The notes: generated by a model not told the origin, from the sequence alone. A stretch of 64,000 nt of DNA from Altererythrobacter sp. Root672 (GCF_001427865.1 NZ_LMHH01000001.1:1488001-1552000); one strand, 5' to 3'. Numbered from the stretch's first letter, positions 36,376 to 45,868 are shown. Numbers and translations: made by a program.

Positions 36376-37461
36376 TTATCCTTGCTGCGCTGCAGCACAA
36401 TTAATCAGTTCGGCGGCCCGTTCAAGCTCGTCGAGCGTAGTGTAGCGTCCCAAACCGAGACGGACCGATCCACGCGCCTGTTCCTGGGTCAGACCAATCG
36501 CCGAGAGAATGCGGCTCGGCTTGTTGCTTTCGCTGGCGCAGGCCGACCCGGCGGAGAACATGACCTCGCGCACGTCGGAGATCAGGCGGGAGACGTCGAG
36601 GCCCTCGCGGCGGATGTTGAGGTTGCCCCGATAGCGCTGTTCCGCGCTGCCGTTGAGCTGCCAGTCGGTGAAGAACTCCAGCGCGCGACTCCATAACGAA
36701 GCCACGTGAATTGCATCCTGCTCCATTCGTTCGAGCGCCACTTTCGCGGCCATGCCCATTCCCGCGCACAGGGCCGGACTGAGAGTCCCCGATCGCAGCC
36801 CACCTTCCTGGCCGCCGCCGGTTATCTGGGGCGCAAGCTCGATCCCGTCGCGCACCCACAAGGCGCCGATCCCTTTGGGACCGTGGAACTTGTGCGCGCT
36901 GATCGCGATCAGGTCGGCCTCGGCAATGGGGATCTTGCCCGCCGCCTGAACCGCGTCGCACATCAACAAAGCACCGCGCGCCTTCGCTCGCTCGTACAGG
37001 TCGGCGACGGGCTGGATTGTGCCGACCTCGTTGTTGACCTGCATGACCGACACGATCCCGACACCTTCGGGCAAGGCAACCTGCGGATCGACCAGCGCAT
37101 CTCGGTCAACCGGGAGGATCGTCGTGTCACCCGGCAGGTCGAGCGCCGTATCGAGCACAGCCGAATGCTCGATGGCGCTCACCGCCACGGGCTTCCCCGC
37201 CCGGCCCGGCTCGCACCCGCGCAGCGCGAGATTGATCGCCTCGGTCGCGCTGCCGGTGAAGACGACAGTCCCTCCGGCGGGAAACAGCGCCGCCACACGC
37301 TCACGCGCGATTTCGACCGCCGCTTCCGCCTGACGACCCATGCGGTGAATACTATGCGGATTACCGAAGCCCGTGCCCCCCGGCCCATCGAGCCAGCGCA
37401 GCATCTCCTCTCGCACTTCCGGCGCGAGCGGCGTGGTCGCCTGGTAGTCGAGGTAGATCAT
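36376..37461 (-). CDS. Cysteine desulfurase (NifS/IscS-like), second of pair
   Basis: PLP enzyme that takes sulfur from cysteine for Fe-S clusters or tRNA thiolation (361 residues). The PLP lysine is in ISAHKFHGPKGIGAL, and the sulfur-accepting Cys is in AGSACASESNKPS. The start at 37461 overlaps the preceding desulfurase stop by four bases (ATGA). The two paralogues are clearly diverged. Order on the minus strand: desulfurase, desulfurase, ferredoxin. Confidence 0.92.
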   Translation of the reverse strand: MIYLDYQATTPLAPEVREEMLRWLDGPGGTGFGNPHSIHRMGRQAEAAVEIARERVAALFPAGGTVVFTGSATEAINLALRGCEPGRAGKPVAVSAIEHSAVLDTALDLPGDTTILPVDRDALVDPQVALPEGVGIVSVMQVNNEVGTIQPVADLYERAKARGALLMCDAVQAAGKIPIAEADLIAISAHKFHGPKGIGALWVRDGIELAPQITGGGQEGGLRSGTLSPALCAGMGMAAKVALERMEQDAIHVASLWSRALEFFTDWQLNGSAEQRYRGNLNIRREGLDVSRLISDVREVMFSAGSACASESNKPSRILSAIGLTQEQARGSVRLGLGRYTTLDELERAAELINCAAAQQG

Positions 37462-38540
37462 GAGTTGGATTGCGCCTCGATGGCGACCGCCTGCCATGCC
37501 TCCGCAAACGCATCGAGTTCGGAGACGGTAGTGTTCCAACCCATGCTGATCCGAACGGTGCGTGCCGCCACGCTTTCCTCCACCCCGAACGCTTCCAGCG
37601 CCCGGCTGCGCTTCAACGTACCCGATGAACAGGCACTACCGGCAGAGATCGAGAAGCCCATTCCATCGAACTTGATCAGCGCCACCGCGGAGGCGAGCCG
37701 CTTGGCCGAGACGGAGATGATGTGCGAACATTGCAGACCCGGCCGAAGCACATCGCCGCCACGCCCGAGCAGGTCCTTGAACTCATATCGCTCCGGATAG
37801 GAAGTCCGCCAGCTTTCGACCCCTCCGGCCTCCAGCGCCGCCGCGAACCCGAGCGCGCCTGGGAGATTTTCCGTTCCCTGCCGATAACCTCGCTCGTGCC
37901 CACCCGTAGGTTCGAGCATCGCGTAGTCCTTCACCAGCAAGGCTCCGATCCCGATTGGACCGCCAAGCTTGTGCGCCGAGACTACGATCATGTCGGCGAC
38001 CGGCAATGGCACCTTACCTGCCGATTGCGAACAGTCCGCCAACAGCAGCCCACCACCCTCTCGAACCTGGCGAGCAACTGAGTCGTCCCCGTGCGGCAGG
38101 AGTACCGTGCCGGTTTCGGAATTGATCGACTGCACCGCGACCACCGCACGGCCGGGCCGCGCAAGCGACTCGGCGAGAGCTTCGATGTCGATGCCGGCAT
38201 GCCTGTCCTCGTCCATGCCGAGCGGTATGACTTCGGCATCGGGTGCCGCGCGAAAAACCGCGTCGTGCTCCACCGCCGAAGCAAGCCTGCGGTCCGCCTT
38301 TGCCTGGCCAAGCCCGATCGCCAGCGCCTCGCTCGCGCCAGAGGTGAAGATCACCTCCCCCTCCCAGCCAAGCGCCACTTTTACGCGTGCTCGAGCGTCT
38401 TCGAGCGCCGCCCGAGCCGCCCGGCCTTCAGCGTGCGGGCTCGACGGATTGGCCCAGATATCGAACCCGTGTTCCATCGCCTCACGCGCCTCAGGGCGCA
38501 GCGGCGAGGTTGCGGCATGATCCAGATAGATACGGCTCAT
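37458..38540 (-). CDS. Cysteine desulfurase (NifS/IscS-like), first of pair
   Basis: PLP-dependent desulfurase of 360 residues. The lysine is in VSAHKLGGPIGIGAL, and the active-site Cys is in AGSACSSGTLKRSRAL, with the DHAATSPLRPEA start of class V aminotransferases. It is divergent from the alpha/beta hydrolase at 38637 and leads the desulfurase-ferredoxin operon. A TTGCGAAATTTTGCA-like imperfect palindrome lies 12-25 bases upstream of its start. Confidence 0.91.
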   Translation of the reverse strand: MSRIYLDHAATSPLRPEAREAMEHGFDIWANPSSPHAEGRAARAALEDARARVKVALGWEGEVIFTSGASEALAIGLGQAKADRRLASAVEHDAVFRAAPDAEVIPLGMDEDRHAGIDIEALAESLARPGRAVVAVQSINSETGTVLLPHGDDSVARQVREGGGLLLADCSQSAGKVPLPVADMIVVSAHKLGGPIGIGALLVKDYAMLEPTGGHERGYRQGTENLPGALGFAAALEAGGVESWRTSYPERYEFKDLLGRGGDVLRPGLQCSHIISVSAKRLASAVALIKFDGMGFSISAGSACSSGTLKRSRALEAFGVEESVAARTVRISMGWNTTVSELDAFAEAWQAVAIEAQSNS

Positions 38541-38550
38541 CGCGCGGGAA

Positions 38551-38565
38551 TTGCGAAATTTTGCA
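38551..38565. promoter_or_regulatory. Imperfect palindrome in the desulfurase/hydrolase promoter region
   Basis: TTGCGAAATTTTGCA, an inverted element around AAATTT with one mismatch, just upstream of the desulfurase start and close to a TATATAG (-10-like) for the rightward gene. It is a candidate operator. The half TTGCGAAA recurs before pckA/chvI and fhs. Confidence 0.35.
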
Positions 38566-38636
38566 TCAACACTATATAGCCCGCGACTTCACGCGCGCCA
38601 CCTGCGCCAGAACCCTACCGAACAAGAGCTGCAACT

Positions 38637-39293
38637 ATGCCCTCCGTCATCTTCCCCGGCCCCGAAGGCCGCCTCGAAGGCCGTTTTGCCCCAGCCCCGC
38701 GTCCGCGCGCACCTGTGGCGATGATTCTCCATCCGCATTCGCAGGGTGGCGGCACGATGAACGATCGTATCGTGCAGCGTCTGTACAAGACGTTTGTCGA
38801 CCGCGGGTTCGCCGTGCTGCGCTTCAATTTCCGCGGCGTCGGCCGCAGCCAGGGCAGTTTCGATAACGGCATCGGCGAACTGTCGGACGCGGCCGCCGCG
38901 CTCGACTGGGTGCAGTCGATCCATCCCGAATCGCAGACCACCTGGGTCGCCGGCGTCAGCTTCGGCGCGCTGATCGGCATGCAGTTGCTGATGCGTCGTC
39001 CGGAAATTCGGGGGTTCATCTCGATCGCCCCGCCGGCGAACATGTACGACTTCTCGTTCCTCGCCCCGTGCCCGGCCTCGGGCATCTTCATCCAGGGTGC
39101 GGCGGACACGGTCGTGCAGCCCAACTCGGTGGTGAAGCTGGTCGAGAAGCTGCGCACGCAGAAGCACATCACGATCCATCACGAGGAAATCCCGCGGGCC
39201 AACCACTTCTTCGAAAACGAAATCGAAGAACTGATGGGCTCGGTCGATAACTACCTCGACTTCCGCCTGTCCCCCGACTGCCCGATCCGCTGA
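38637..39293 (+). CDS. Alpha/beta hydrolase (serine hydrolase)
   Basis: Compact hydrolase of 218 residues. The nucleophile elbow is GVSFG, the acid is in the stretch GAADTVVQPN, and the histidine is in RANHFF. HPHSQGGGTMNDRIV near the start is typical of the small prokaryotic alpha/beta hydrolase clan often found beside Fe-S genes. Substrate unknown; probably an esterase or peptidase. The start at 38637 lacks a strong ribosome site. Confidence 0.83.
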   Translation: MPSVIFPGPEGRLEGRFAPAPRPRAPVAMILHPHSQGGGTMNDRIVQRLYKTFVDRGFAVLRFNFRGVGRSQGSFDNGIGELSDAAAALDWVQSIHPESQTTWVAGVSFGALIGMQLLMRRPEIRGFISIAPPANMYDFSFLAPCPASGIFIQGAADTVVQPNSVVKLVEKLRTQKHITIHHEEIPRANHFFENEIEELMGSVDNYLDFRLSPDCPIR

Positions 39294-39306
39294 GCTGACT
39301 GACTGA

Positions 39307-39330
39307 GCAAGGCCTTGCGAGAGGCCTTGC
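39307..39330 (+). terminator. Hairpin after the alpha/beta hydrolase
   Basis: Perfect nine-base stem GCAAGGCCT/AGGCCTTGC with loop TGCGAG. No immediate T-run, but CTTTT follows after ten bases. It may be a weak terminator. Confidence 0.5.
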
Positions 39331-39415
39331 ATAACACTGCTTTTCTATAGTAATGTTACATCATTACACGAGTCACTGGACACGAACCGGCGACCGCAAA
39401 GGAGAGGAGCAGGGT

Positions 39416-40084
39416 ATGGCTTACCTGGACCAATCAAACGACCCTCGGCGCCGCGTCACCGCGATTGCTGGTGTGGCTATCATTCACGCAGCAATTGGCC
39501 TTGGCGTGGTTACCGGGCTGACGGTTGCAGGTATTGCTCCCAAGCCAGATATCTGGAACCCCTTCCCCACCACGCCGGAGCCAAAGCCCACACCAACACC
39601 GACGCCGGAGACGAAATCTCCCGAGCCAACCAACACAACTCCAACCGTTAACCCCGTGCCCGATGTTAAGTGGCCGCCGGAGCCCAATCCGCGACCTCAG
39701 CCAGATGAACCGACCGGCACAACCGGCACGGAGACGGGACCGTGGATACCCCCAACTGTCCCCCCACCGCTGCCTACCCCCACGTCCATTCCGCATTTCG
39801 CGAAGCCAAGCAGCGACCGTAACGGTTGGATCACCACCGAGGATTATCCGGCTGCCCCCTTGCGAAAAGGGATCGAGGGAGTGGTCGGCTATAGCCTTAT
39901 CATCGGCAGCAACGGCCGCGTATCGGCCTGCGACGTGGTCCGCTCTTCGGGCAACAGCCAACTCGACGAGGCCACCTGCCGCCTAATCACACGCAGAGCC
40001 CGCTTCGATCCGGCCACTGACGGCTCGGGCGCCAAGATCATCGGCTCATTCAGCGGCACCGTGCTCTGGCAAATACCCGACTAG
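39416..40084 (+). CDS. TonB-family protein
   Basis: Likely energy transducer linking the inner-membrane proton gradient to outer-membrane receptors (222 residues). A single N-terminal helix (about 14-40) is followed by a Pro/Thr/Glu-rich periplasmic spacer to about residue 140, then a TonB C-terminal domain: YPAAPLRKGIEGVVGYSLIIGSNGRV, DVVRSSG, LDEATCRLI, RARFDPA. GGAGAGGAGC precedes the ATG at 39416; the longer frame from 39353 lacks this. No exbB/exbD nearby. Confidence 0.87.
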   Translation: MAYLDQSNDPRRRVTAIAGVAIIHAAIGLGVVTGLTVAGIAPKPDIWNPFPTTPEPKPTPTPTPETKSPEPTNTTPTVNPVPDVKWPPEPNPRPQPDEPTGTTGTETGPWIPPTVPPPLPTPTSIPHFAKPSSDRNGWITTEDYPAAPLRKGIEGVVGYSLIIGSNGRVSACDVVRSSGNSQLDEATCRLITRRARFDPATDGSGAKIIGSFSGTVLWQIPD

Positions 40085-40287
40085 CGCGTCGCTTCGGCGG
40101 CACGGTCGACCGGGGCCGTGCCGTTCGAGTCGGGCAGAATCCAGATCAGCAGGTTGACGATCATCACCACGGCCAGAAGCAGCATGAGCCAGACCTGCTT
40201 CTGCGCCCCGCCCTTGCGCCAGAGGAAAATCGCTCCGCCGATAAGGACCAGCGTGGCGAGCATGACGAGTGAAAGCACGATATCCAT
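40081..40287 (-). CDS. Small two-helix membrane protein
   Basis: Sixty-eight residues, two hydrophobic helices (VLSLVMLATLVLIGGAIF and VWLMLLLAVVMIVNLLIWI) with a short basic turn RKGGAQK. It overlaps the end of the TonB gene by four bases, convergent. The pattern looks real; homologues appear common in sphingomonads, without a known role. Confidence 0.68.
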   Translation of the reverse strand: MDIVLSLVMLATLVLIGGAIFLWRKGGAQKQVWLMLLLAVVMIVNLLIWILPDSNGTAPVDRAAEATR

Positions 40288-40363
40288 GGGGCGGGCCTAG
40301 CCGCCACCGCCTCGCAAATCCATGCGGATTGACAGACTCGATCCTCGGCCGCAGAAACCCGCA

Positions 40364-42205
40364 ATGCCCATTTCAAATGAAACCATCACCCGCCGCCAGG
40401 CGCTCGCCACGCTTGGTGTCGGTGCCTCGGTGTTTGCCCTGCCCGCTTGGTCGACAGCCTCGGCCCAGGTCGCACCTGCCGACGCCACCGCGCTGCTGAA
40501 CGACGTTGCGTGGAACCTGCTCGAACAGTCTCCGACAGGGGCGACCGGCCTCGGGCTCGACGTCGGCGATCGCGCGTACCTGCGCGGCCAGATGGGCGGC
40601 ACTTCGCCCGAGGCGGTAAATAAGCTGGCGGCAACCCTGCGCACCGATCTCGCCCGCGTCCGCGCCACGGACACGTCGAAGCTTGATCCTTCGACGAGGA
40701 CGAGCTTCGAAGTCGTAGAGAGCGCCTATTCGACGGCACTGGATGGCTTCGCCCTTCCCTATGGTGACGTCGCAGTCGGCGGCTGGCGCAACGCGCCCTA
40801 CGTCGTGATCCAGAACGTCGGCGGCTATATCGACTACCCGCGCTTCCTCGATGCCGACCACCCGGTGCGGGATGCGGCCGACGCGGAGGCCTATGTCTCC
40901 CGCCTTGAGCAGATCCCCGCAAACCTCGATGGTGAGCTCGATCGGATCCGCTCGGCTGCAGGCCTCGGCGTGATCCCACCCTCGTTCTTGCTGGCCAAGG
41001 CCATCCCCCAGATGGAAGCCTCTCTTGCCGACGCCAAGTCCGGCGGCTCGATGGTCAGTTCGCTGACCCGCCGCACGGCCGAGGGCAATATCGCCGGCGA
41101 CTGGGAGAAGCGGGCCTCCGCCATCGTCACCGGTCCGCTTGCCGCGGCACTCGAACGGCAGCTGGCCGAGCTGAAGCGCCAGGCCACCCAAGCCGACACT
41201 GACGCCGGCATGTGGTCGCAGCCCGGCGGTGACGAGTGGTACGCCTGGGCCCTGCGCGCCAGCACGACCACCCGCATGACGCCGGACGAGATCCACGAGA
41301 TGGGCCTGACCCAACTCGAAGAGATCCATTCGCGCATGGACCCAATCCTGCGCAGCCTCGGCTACACCGAGGGGCCGGTCGGTACCCGGATGACCCAGCT
41401 CGGCACCGATCCGCGCTTCAAGTTCGCCGAGGGCGATCCCGGCCGCGCCGAGATCATGGAGTTCATCCAGGAGCGCATCTCGTGGATCCGAGCGCAGATG
41501 CCGCGTGCCTTCCGCACGCTGGTGCGCGCCAACCTCGAAGTACGGCGCCTGCCGCTGGCGGAAGAGCCCGGCGCCCCGACAGCTTATGGCGGTGCGGGTT
41601 CGGTCGACGGGACGATCCCCGGCAAGATGTGGATCAACCTGCGAACAACCGACCTGCACCGCAAGTTCGACGTGCCCACTCTGGTCCATCACGAAGCCAT
41701 CCCGGGCCACGTGTGGCAGGGCGAGTACTCGAACCAGCTCCCGCTGATCCGCTCGATCCTGTCGTTCAATGCCTATTCGGAAGGCTGGGCGCTCTACGCG
41801 GAGCAGCTGGCCGACGAGCTCGGCGCTTACGACGATAATCCCGCCTGGCGCCTGGGCTACCTGCAGGACCAGGCCTTCCGCGCGTGCCGCCTGGTGGTCG
41901 ACACCGGCCTCCACGCCAAGCGCTGGACGCGTGACCAGGGCATCGCCTTCTTCATGGAGCGCAATGGCAACAAGCGCGAACAGGTCGAAAGCGAAGTCGA
42001 TCGCTACTGTTCGTGGCCCGGCCAGGCTTGCGGCTACAAGGTCGGACACAGCGAGATCGTCCGCCAACGCTCGCGCGCTCAGAAGGTCCTCGGCCCGGCC
42101 TACGACTTGCGCGACTTCAACGAGGCTGTGGTCCAGGGCGGCAATGTGCCGCTCGACGTTCTGGCAAATAACATCGACCGCTACATTGCCACGGCCAAAG
42201 CCTGA
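40364..42205 (+). CDS. DUF885 metallopeptidase-like protein, Tat-exported
   Basis: Large periplasmic protein (613 residues). The twin-arginine signal is TRRQALATLGVGASVFALPAWSTASA. The DUF885 domain has HEAIPGHVWQ, which is the HExxPGH-type zinc-binding motif, with the second glutamate in EGWALYAEQL. Members are predicted carboxypeptidase-like enzymes (M32/DUF885 group). An upstream ATG at 40322 would place 14 extra residues before the signal and is less likely. Confidence 0.88.
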   Translation: MPISNETITRRQALATLGVGASVFALPAWSTASAQVAPADATALLNDVAWNLLEQSPTGATGLGLDVGDRAYLRGQMGGTSPEAVNKLAATLRTDLARVRATDTSKLDPSTRTSFEVVESAYSTALDGFALPYGDVAVGGWRNAPYVVIQNVGGYIDYPRFLDADHPVRDAADAEAYVSRLEQIPANLDGELDRIRSAAGLGVIPPSFLLAKAIPQMEASLADAKSGGSMVSSLTRRTAEGNIAGDWEKRASAIVTGPLAAALERQLAELKRQATQADTDAGMWSQPGGDEWYAWALRASTTTRMTPDEIHEMGLTQLEEIHSRMDPILRSLGYTEGPVGTRMTQLGTDPRFKFAEGDPGRAEIMEFIQERISWIRAQMPRAFRTLVRANLEVRRLPLAEEPGAPTAYGGAGSVDGTIPGKMWINLRTTDLHRKFDVPTLVHHEAIPGHVWQGEYSNQLPLIRSILSFNAYSEGWALYAEQLADELGAYDDNPAWRLGYLQDQAFRACRLVVDTGLHAKRWTRDQGIAFFMERNGNKREQVESEVDRYCSWPGQACGYKVGHSEIVRQRSRAQKVLGPAYDLRDFNEAVVQGGNVPLDVLANNIDRYIATAKA

Positions 42206-42208
42206 TCG

Positions 42209-42487
42209 TTATTTTCGGGAGCTGAGCGAACTCGGCAGCGTTGCCTGAAGCCCGACGGTCAGTTCGACCAGGTGTTGGGCAGCCAACTGGGCGTTGCCGA
42301 GATAGCGGAGGGACGTTTCATCCAGGGAGCGGTTGGCGAGCAACTCAAGGTTGCCGCTCACCGCCTGGACTAGGTTCGCCAGTTCATGCGTGAGACCGGG
42401 CAGGCGTTCGACCGTCCCGCTCGGCAGTCTTGCCGGCGCTGCATCCAATGACGGTCCCTTGTCGGCCAAGTTCGATCTACCCCTCAT
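42209..42487 (-). CDS. Stand-alone histidine-kinase dimerisation (DHp-like) domain
   Basis: About 92 residues. LPGLTHELANLVQAVSGNLELL matches the H-box of hybrid histidine kinases (usual form AHDFNNLLTVISGNLELL), including the His and the downstream Asn. The second helix is TSLRYLGNAQLAAQHLVELTVGL. No ATPase domain follows, as the protein ends 20 residues later. The chosen ATG at 42487 has a weak GGGG site; the frame is open to 42718. It could be a phosphotransfer protein, a kinase decoy, or a decayed kinase. It is convergent with the DUF885 gene. Confidence 0.6.
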   Translation of the reverse strand: MRGRSNLADKGPSLDAAPARLPSGTVERLPGLTHELANLVQAVSGNLELLANRSLDETSLRYLGNAQLAAQHLVELTVGLQATLPSSLSSRK

Positions 42488-42627
42488 GCCCCAACTTCGT
42501 GCTATCCACGACAGTTCGTCCTGTTCCGAAGAATGCAGGATTGCGAGGCGACCCGCTTTGTTTTTGTGATTAAGTGCCCGAAACCGGCGCCTAGCCGCTT
42601 CGCAAATATGCAATTCGCGCCAATCCG

Positions 42628-43338
42628 TTACATCGGACGAGGCGGTTCTGAAAACAGCAGTCGATACAGCGCACCCCCGATCCCTCCCCCGATGAGCGGC
42701 GCGACCCAGAACAGCCACAGTTGCTGGAGCGCGAGACCACCCACAACGAGCGCCGGCCCGGTGCTGCGAGCCGGATTGACCGAGGTGTTCGTCACCGGAA
42801 TGCTGATTAAGTGGATCAGCGTTAGCGCAAGCCCGATGGCGATCGGGGCAAATCCCGCCGGTGCCCTGACGTCAGTGGCGCCGAGGATCACCATCAGGAA
42901 CCCGCCCGTCAAAACGATCTCGATGATGAGTCCGGCAGCAAGCGAATAGCCTCCCGGCGATCCCTCGCCGAAGCCGTTCGCGGCCAGGCCGTTGGTGGCC
43001 AGGTCGAAGGTCGGAGACCCGCTCGCGATGCAGAACAGCAGGTAGGCCGCTGCTATGGCGCCGACGACTTGGGCGACGACGTAATAGGGGATGTCGCGTG
43101 CCGGGAAGCGTGAGCCCGCCCACAGGCCCACCGTCACCGCAGGATTGAAGTGCCCGCCCGACACATGGCCGAGCGCAAAGGCCATCGTCAGCACCGTAAG
43201 GCCGAACGCCAGCGACACACCGAGCAGGCCGATCCCCACCTCAGGAAATGCCGCGGCCAGCACCGCGCTGCCGCATCCGCCGAAAACCAGCCAGAAGGTC
43301 CCGATAACCTCCGCCGCCATGCGCCTGCCGATAGTCAT
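42628..43338 (-). CDS. aqpZ: Aquaporin Z
   Basis: MIP-family water channel (236 residues, six helices). The two NPA motifs are visible as GGHFNPAVT and [11 protein letters not shown]. The arginine of the selectivity filter follows the second NPA. AqpZ rather than GlpF is indicated by the short loops and the H/T residues around them. Confidence 0.94.
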   Translation of the reverse strand: MTIGRRMAAEVIGTFWLVFGGCGSAVLAAAFPEVGIGLLGVSLAFGLTVLTMAFALGHVSGGHFNPAVTVGLWAGSRFPARDIPYYVVAQVVGAIAAAYLLFCIASGSPTFDLATNGLAANGFGEGSPGGYSLAAGLIIEIVLTGGFLMVILGATDVRAPAGFAPIAIGLALTLIHLISIPVTNTSVNPARSTGPALVVGGLALQQLWLFWVAPLIGGGIGGALYRLLFSEPPRPM

Positions 43339-43517
43339 GGGCTTTCCTTCCCCGCGTTTGCCGCTTCATCTTTCTGACGGTGCAGCCGTGGGGAGGTTGA
43401 CCATTCGATGCGCCCACCGCCTATCAGGGGTTCCCCTGAAAACACGGCGGGGAATCATAGGAGTACGGACGAAAGGTCGAAGAAAACCGACCAGTTAGTG
43501 TCTGCGCTGAATCTCGG

Positions 43518-45740
43518 TCAGGCGCCCATGCCGGCAACGACGACCTGCATGAACTGCGGCTTCGACCGCTGGCCACCCTCATTCAGCGCCAGGGGATAAT
43601 GGCCTGGCGGCAAGGCGGCGAGCGGCATGCCGGCCGCCGCTAGCGCGTAGGGAGACACACGATGCCGGGTGCACAGACCGCCAGCCCCGTCTCCGACAAG
43701 CGGCGTCTCGAACTCGATGGCGATCATCAGGTCCTCGCTGCGGTTCACCAAGCCCACGGCAAGCTGTCCTTCGCCGAGGTCGAGCACCAGGCCGGTGCCG
43801 ACGGGAACGCCGACCAGGCCCTCCACCATCGCGCCAGTCTTGGAGAGGTTGCGCATGACCGCTTCGTAGCGGTGATCGTCGTGAATCACGCCAACACGGC
43901 GGAACACCGAACGGCGCTCGGGCCGGTGGATTTCCGGGCCGTTCGGCTCGATCTTCAATTCGCCGCTGTCCATCCGCTCGGCGACGACGGCCGCCGGCAG
44001 GGCCTTCGAGTAGATCCAGCCTTGGATGTACTTGGCACCCTTTTCGCAAACCAGATGGAACTGGTCGAACGCCTCGACACCTTCGACCGTGGTTTCCATC
44101 CCCAAGGCATCGCTCAGGCCGATGATCGCTGTGATGATCTTGGCGCTGTTCTGGTCCTTCTGGGTGCAGGAATCGACGAAGCTCTTGTCGACCTTGAGCT
44201 TGTCGAACGGGGCCGAGCGCAGATAGCTGAGCGAGGAATAGCCGGTGCCGAAATCATCGAGTGCCAGCCTCACCCCGAGATGCTTCAGCGACTGGAAAGT
44301 CCGATCGGTCTGCTCGCTATCGCCCATGAACACGCTCTCGGTGAGCTCAAGCTCGAGCCGGTCCGGCATCATTTCCGCGGCAGCCAGCGCATTGGTGACC
44401 ACGGAGACGAAGTTCGCGTTGTTGAACTGAACCGCCGACACGTTGACCGCCACCCGAACGCTGTCGGGCCAAGAGGCCGCGTCGGCGCAGGCACGGCGCA
44501 GCGCCCATTCGCCCAACTGGTTGATGAGGTTCGATTCTTCGGCCGCCGGGATGAAGATGTCAGGCGAAACCGGACCGCGTTCCGGGTGACTCCAACGCAT
44601 CAGGGCTTCAAAGCCGACGACCACGTGGTCGCTGGTGCGCACTACCGGCTGGTAATGAAGTTCGAGCTGGTCGGAAGCGAGCGCCTCGCGCAAGTCCTTG
44701 AGCAGGAGCGCGCGCTCTTCCTCTTCGTCCTTGAGGTCGGACGAGTAGAAGCGAAACTGCCCTCGCCCGCCGTTCTTGGCAGCGTAGAGGGCAAGGTCCG
44801 AAGCCCGGGTAATTTCTTCGCGATCGATCCCGTCATAGGGTGCGATGGCAATGCCCACGCTCGTGCCGATGATCGCACGCTTGCCGTCGATCGGGTAAGG
44901 CTGGGAAACGATCTGGATGACCTTGTCGGCCAGTTCACCGAGCTTGCCGCGGTCATCTAGGTCGGGAAGGATAATCTGGAACTCGTCACCACCCAGGCGA
45001 CCGATTTCTCCGCGATCACCGATAATGTTGCGCAGGCGCTCGGCGACCTGGCGCAGCAGATCGTCACCCGCCTGGTGGCCCATCGTGTCGTTGACGTACT
45101 TGAAGCGATCCAGATCGAGCATCATCAGCGCACAGCTGCGCTTGGCGGACTTGTAAGCGCCGAGGATGCTGTCGAGCCGGCGGACCATGCGATGGCGATT
45201 GGCGAGGCCGGTCAGGGCGTCGTACTCGGCCATGCGCGAGTCGATCAGCTTGCGCTCGTATTCGACGGTGATGTCCTTGGCGCTGCCGCGATACCCCTGG
45301 AACTTACCGCCCTTGTCGAACTTGGGATGGCCGCAAAGCAGCCACCACGCCTGTCTCGCGCCGGTCCGGTCGATGACAACGCGCACGGTCAGGTCATTGA
45401 TCTTGCTGTGCGCGTTGATCTGGAAATTGAGCGGTCGTTCGCTCTTGTCGTCGGGATTGTCGGGATCGGTCTCGAACAGGAGCACTAACGGCTGGGCGAG
45501 CAGCTCATCGACCGGGCGACCGATCTTTTCCGCTGCGTTCTCCGACAGATAGATCAGGCGCCCCTCGGCGTCGGTGGCCCAGATCCAGCCCATGCCGGCT
45601 TTCTCGAATTCGTCGAGCACCTGCAAACGGCGGCTAGCGTCGCCCGCACGGATGACGGCTACGTCACCGTGATCGGTTCCGCTGTCGGCGCTGCTTGAAC
45701 CTGCGCCGGTAAGCCCTTTGAGAATGCTCCGAACTGCCAT
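43518..45740 (-). CDS. PAS-GGDEF-EAL-PilZ protein (cyclic di-GMP turnover)
   Basis: Cytosolic four-domain protein of 740 residues. PAS sensor (about 45-155, GMGWIWATDAEGRLIYLSENA). GGDEF domain with intact signature at residues 250-254. EAL domain with intact motif at 378-380 plus LTESVF, DDFGTGYSSL and DKSFV residues needed for phosphodiesterase activity. C-terminal PilZ-like part with ERRSVFRR and NLSKTG, the RxxxR-(D/N)xSxxG pattern that binds c-di-GMP. Both catalytic halves look active. The ATG at 45740 is preferred to 45761. No membrane segment. Stands alone; a palindrome lies upstream. Confidence 0.9.
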   Translation of the reverse strand: MAVRSILKGLTGAGSSSADSGTDHGDVAVIRAGDASRRLQVLDEFEKAGMGWIWATDAEGRLIYLSENAAEKIGRPVDELLAQPLVLLFETDPDNPDDKSERPLNFQINAHSKINDLTVRVVIDRTGARQAWWLLCGHPKFDKGGKFQGYRGSAKDITVEYERKLIDSRMAEYDALTGLANRHRMVRRLDSILGAYKSAKRSCALMMLDLDRFKYVNDTMGHQAGDDLLRQVAERLRNIIGDRGEIGRLGGDEFQIILPDLDDRGKLGELADKVIQIVSQPYPIDGKRAIIGTSVGIAIAPYDGIDREEITRASDLALYAAKNGGRGQFRFYSSDLKDEEEERALLLKDLREALASDQLELHYQPVVRTSDHVVVGFEALMRWSHPERGPVSPDIFIPAAEESNLINQLGEWALRRACADAASWPDSVRVAVNVSAVQFNNANFVSVVTNALAAAEMMPDRLELELTESVFMGDSEQTDRTFQSLKHLGVRLALDDFGTGYSSLSYLRSAPFDKLKVDKSFVDSCTQKDQNSAKIITAIIGLSDALGMETTVEGVEAFDQFHLVCEKGAKYIQGWIYSKALPAAVVAERMDSGELKIEPNGPEIHRPERRSVFRRVGVIHDDHRYEAVMRNLSKTGAMVEGLVGVPVGTGLVLDLGEGQLAVGLVNRSEDLMIAIEFETPLVGDGAGGLCTRHRVSPYALAAAGMPLAALPPGHYPLALNEGGQRSKPQFMQVVVAGMGA

Positions 45741-45850
45741 TGACCGCCTGTCGACCCCCAAGTCTCAGGCAATGTGTAAATCCGGATGGTTTAATTTAAA
45801 CTAACGCCGACCCGCGGAGGCGCAGTTTTCCACCATCTAAGGGGCATCAC

Positions 45851-45868
45851 TTAGGTTATTAACCCTAA
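45851..45868. promoter_or_regulatory. Near-palindrome TTAGGTTATTAACCCTAA upstream of the c-di-GMP gene
   Basis: TTAGGTTA and TAACCCTAA are inverted with one extra base. It lies 111 bases before the start of the GGDEF-EAL gene in an AT-rich gap of 181 bases that holds no gene. Candidate operator or short terminator for pckA from the other side. Confidence 0.3.
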
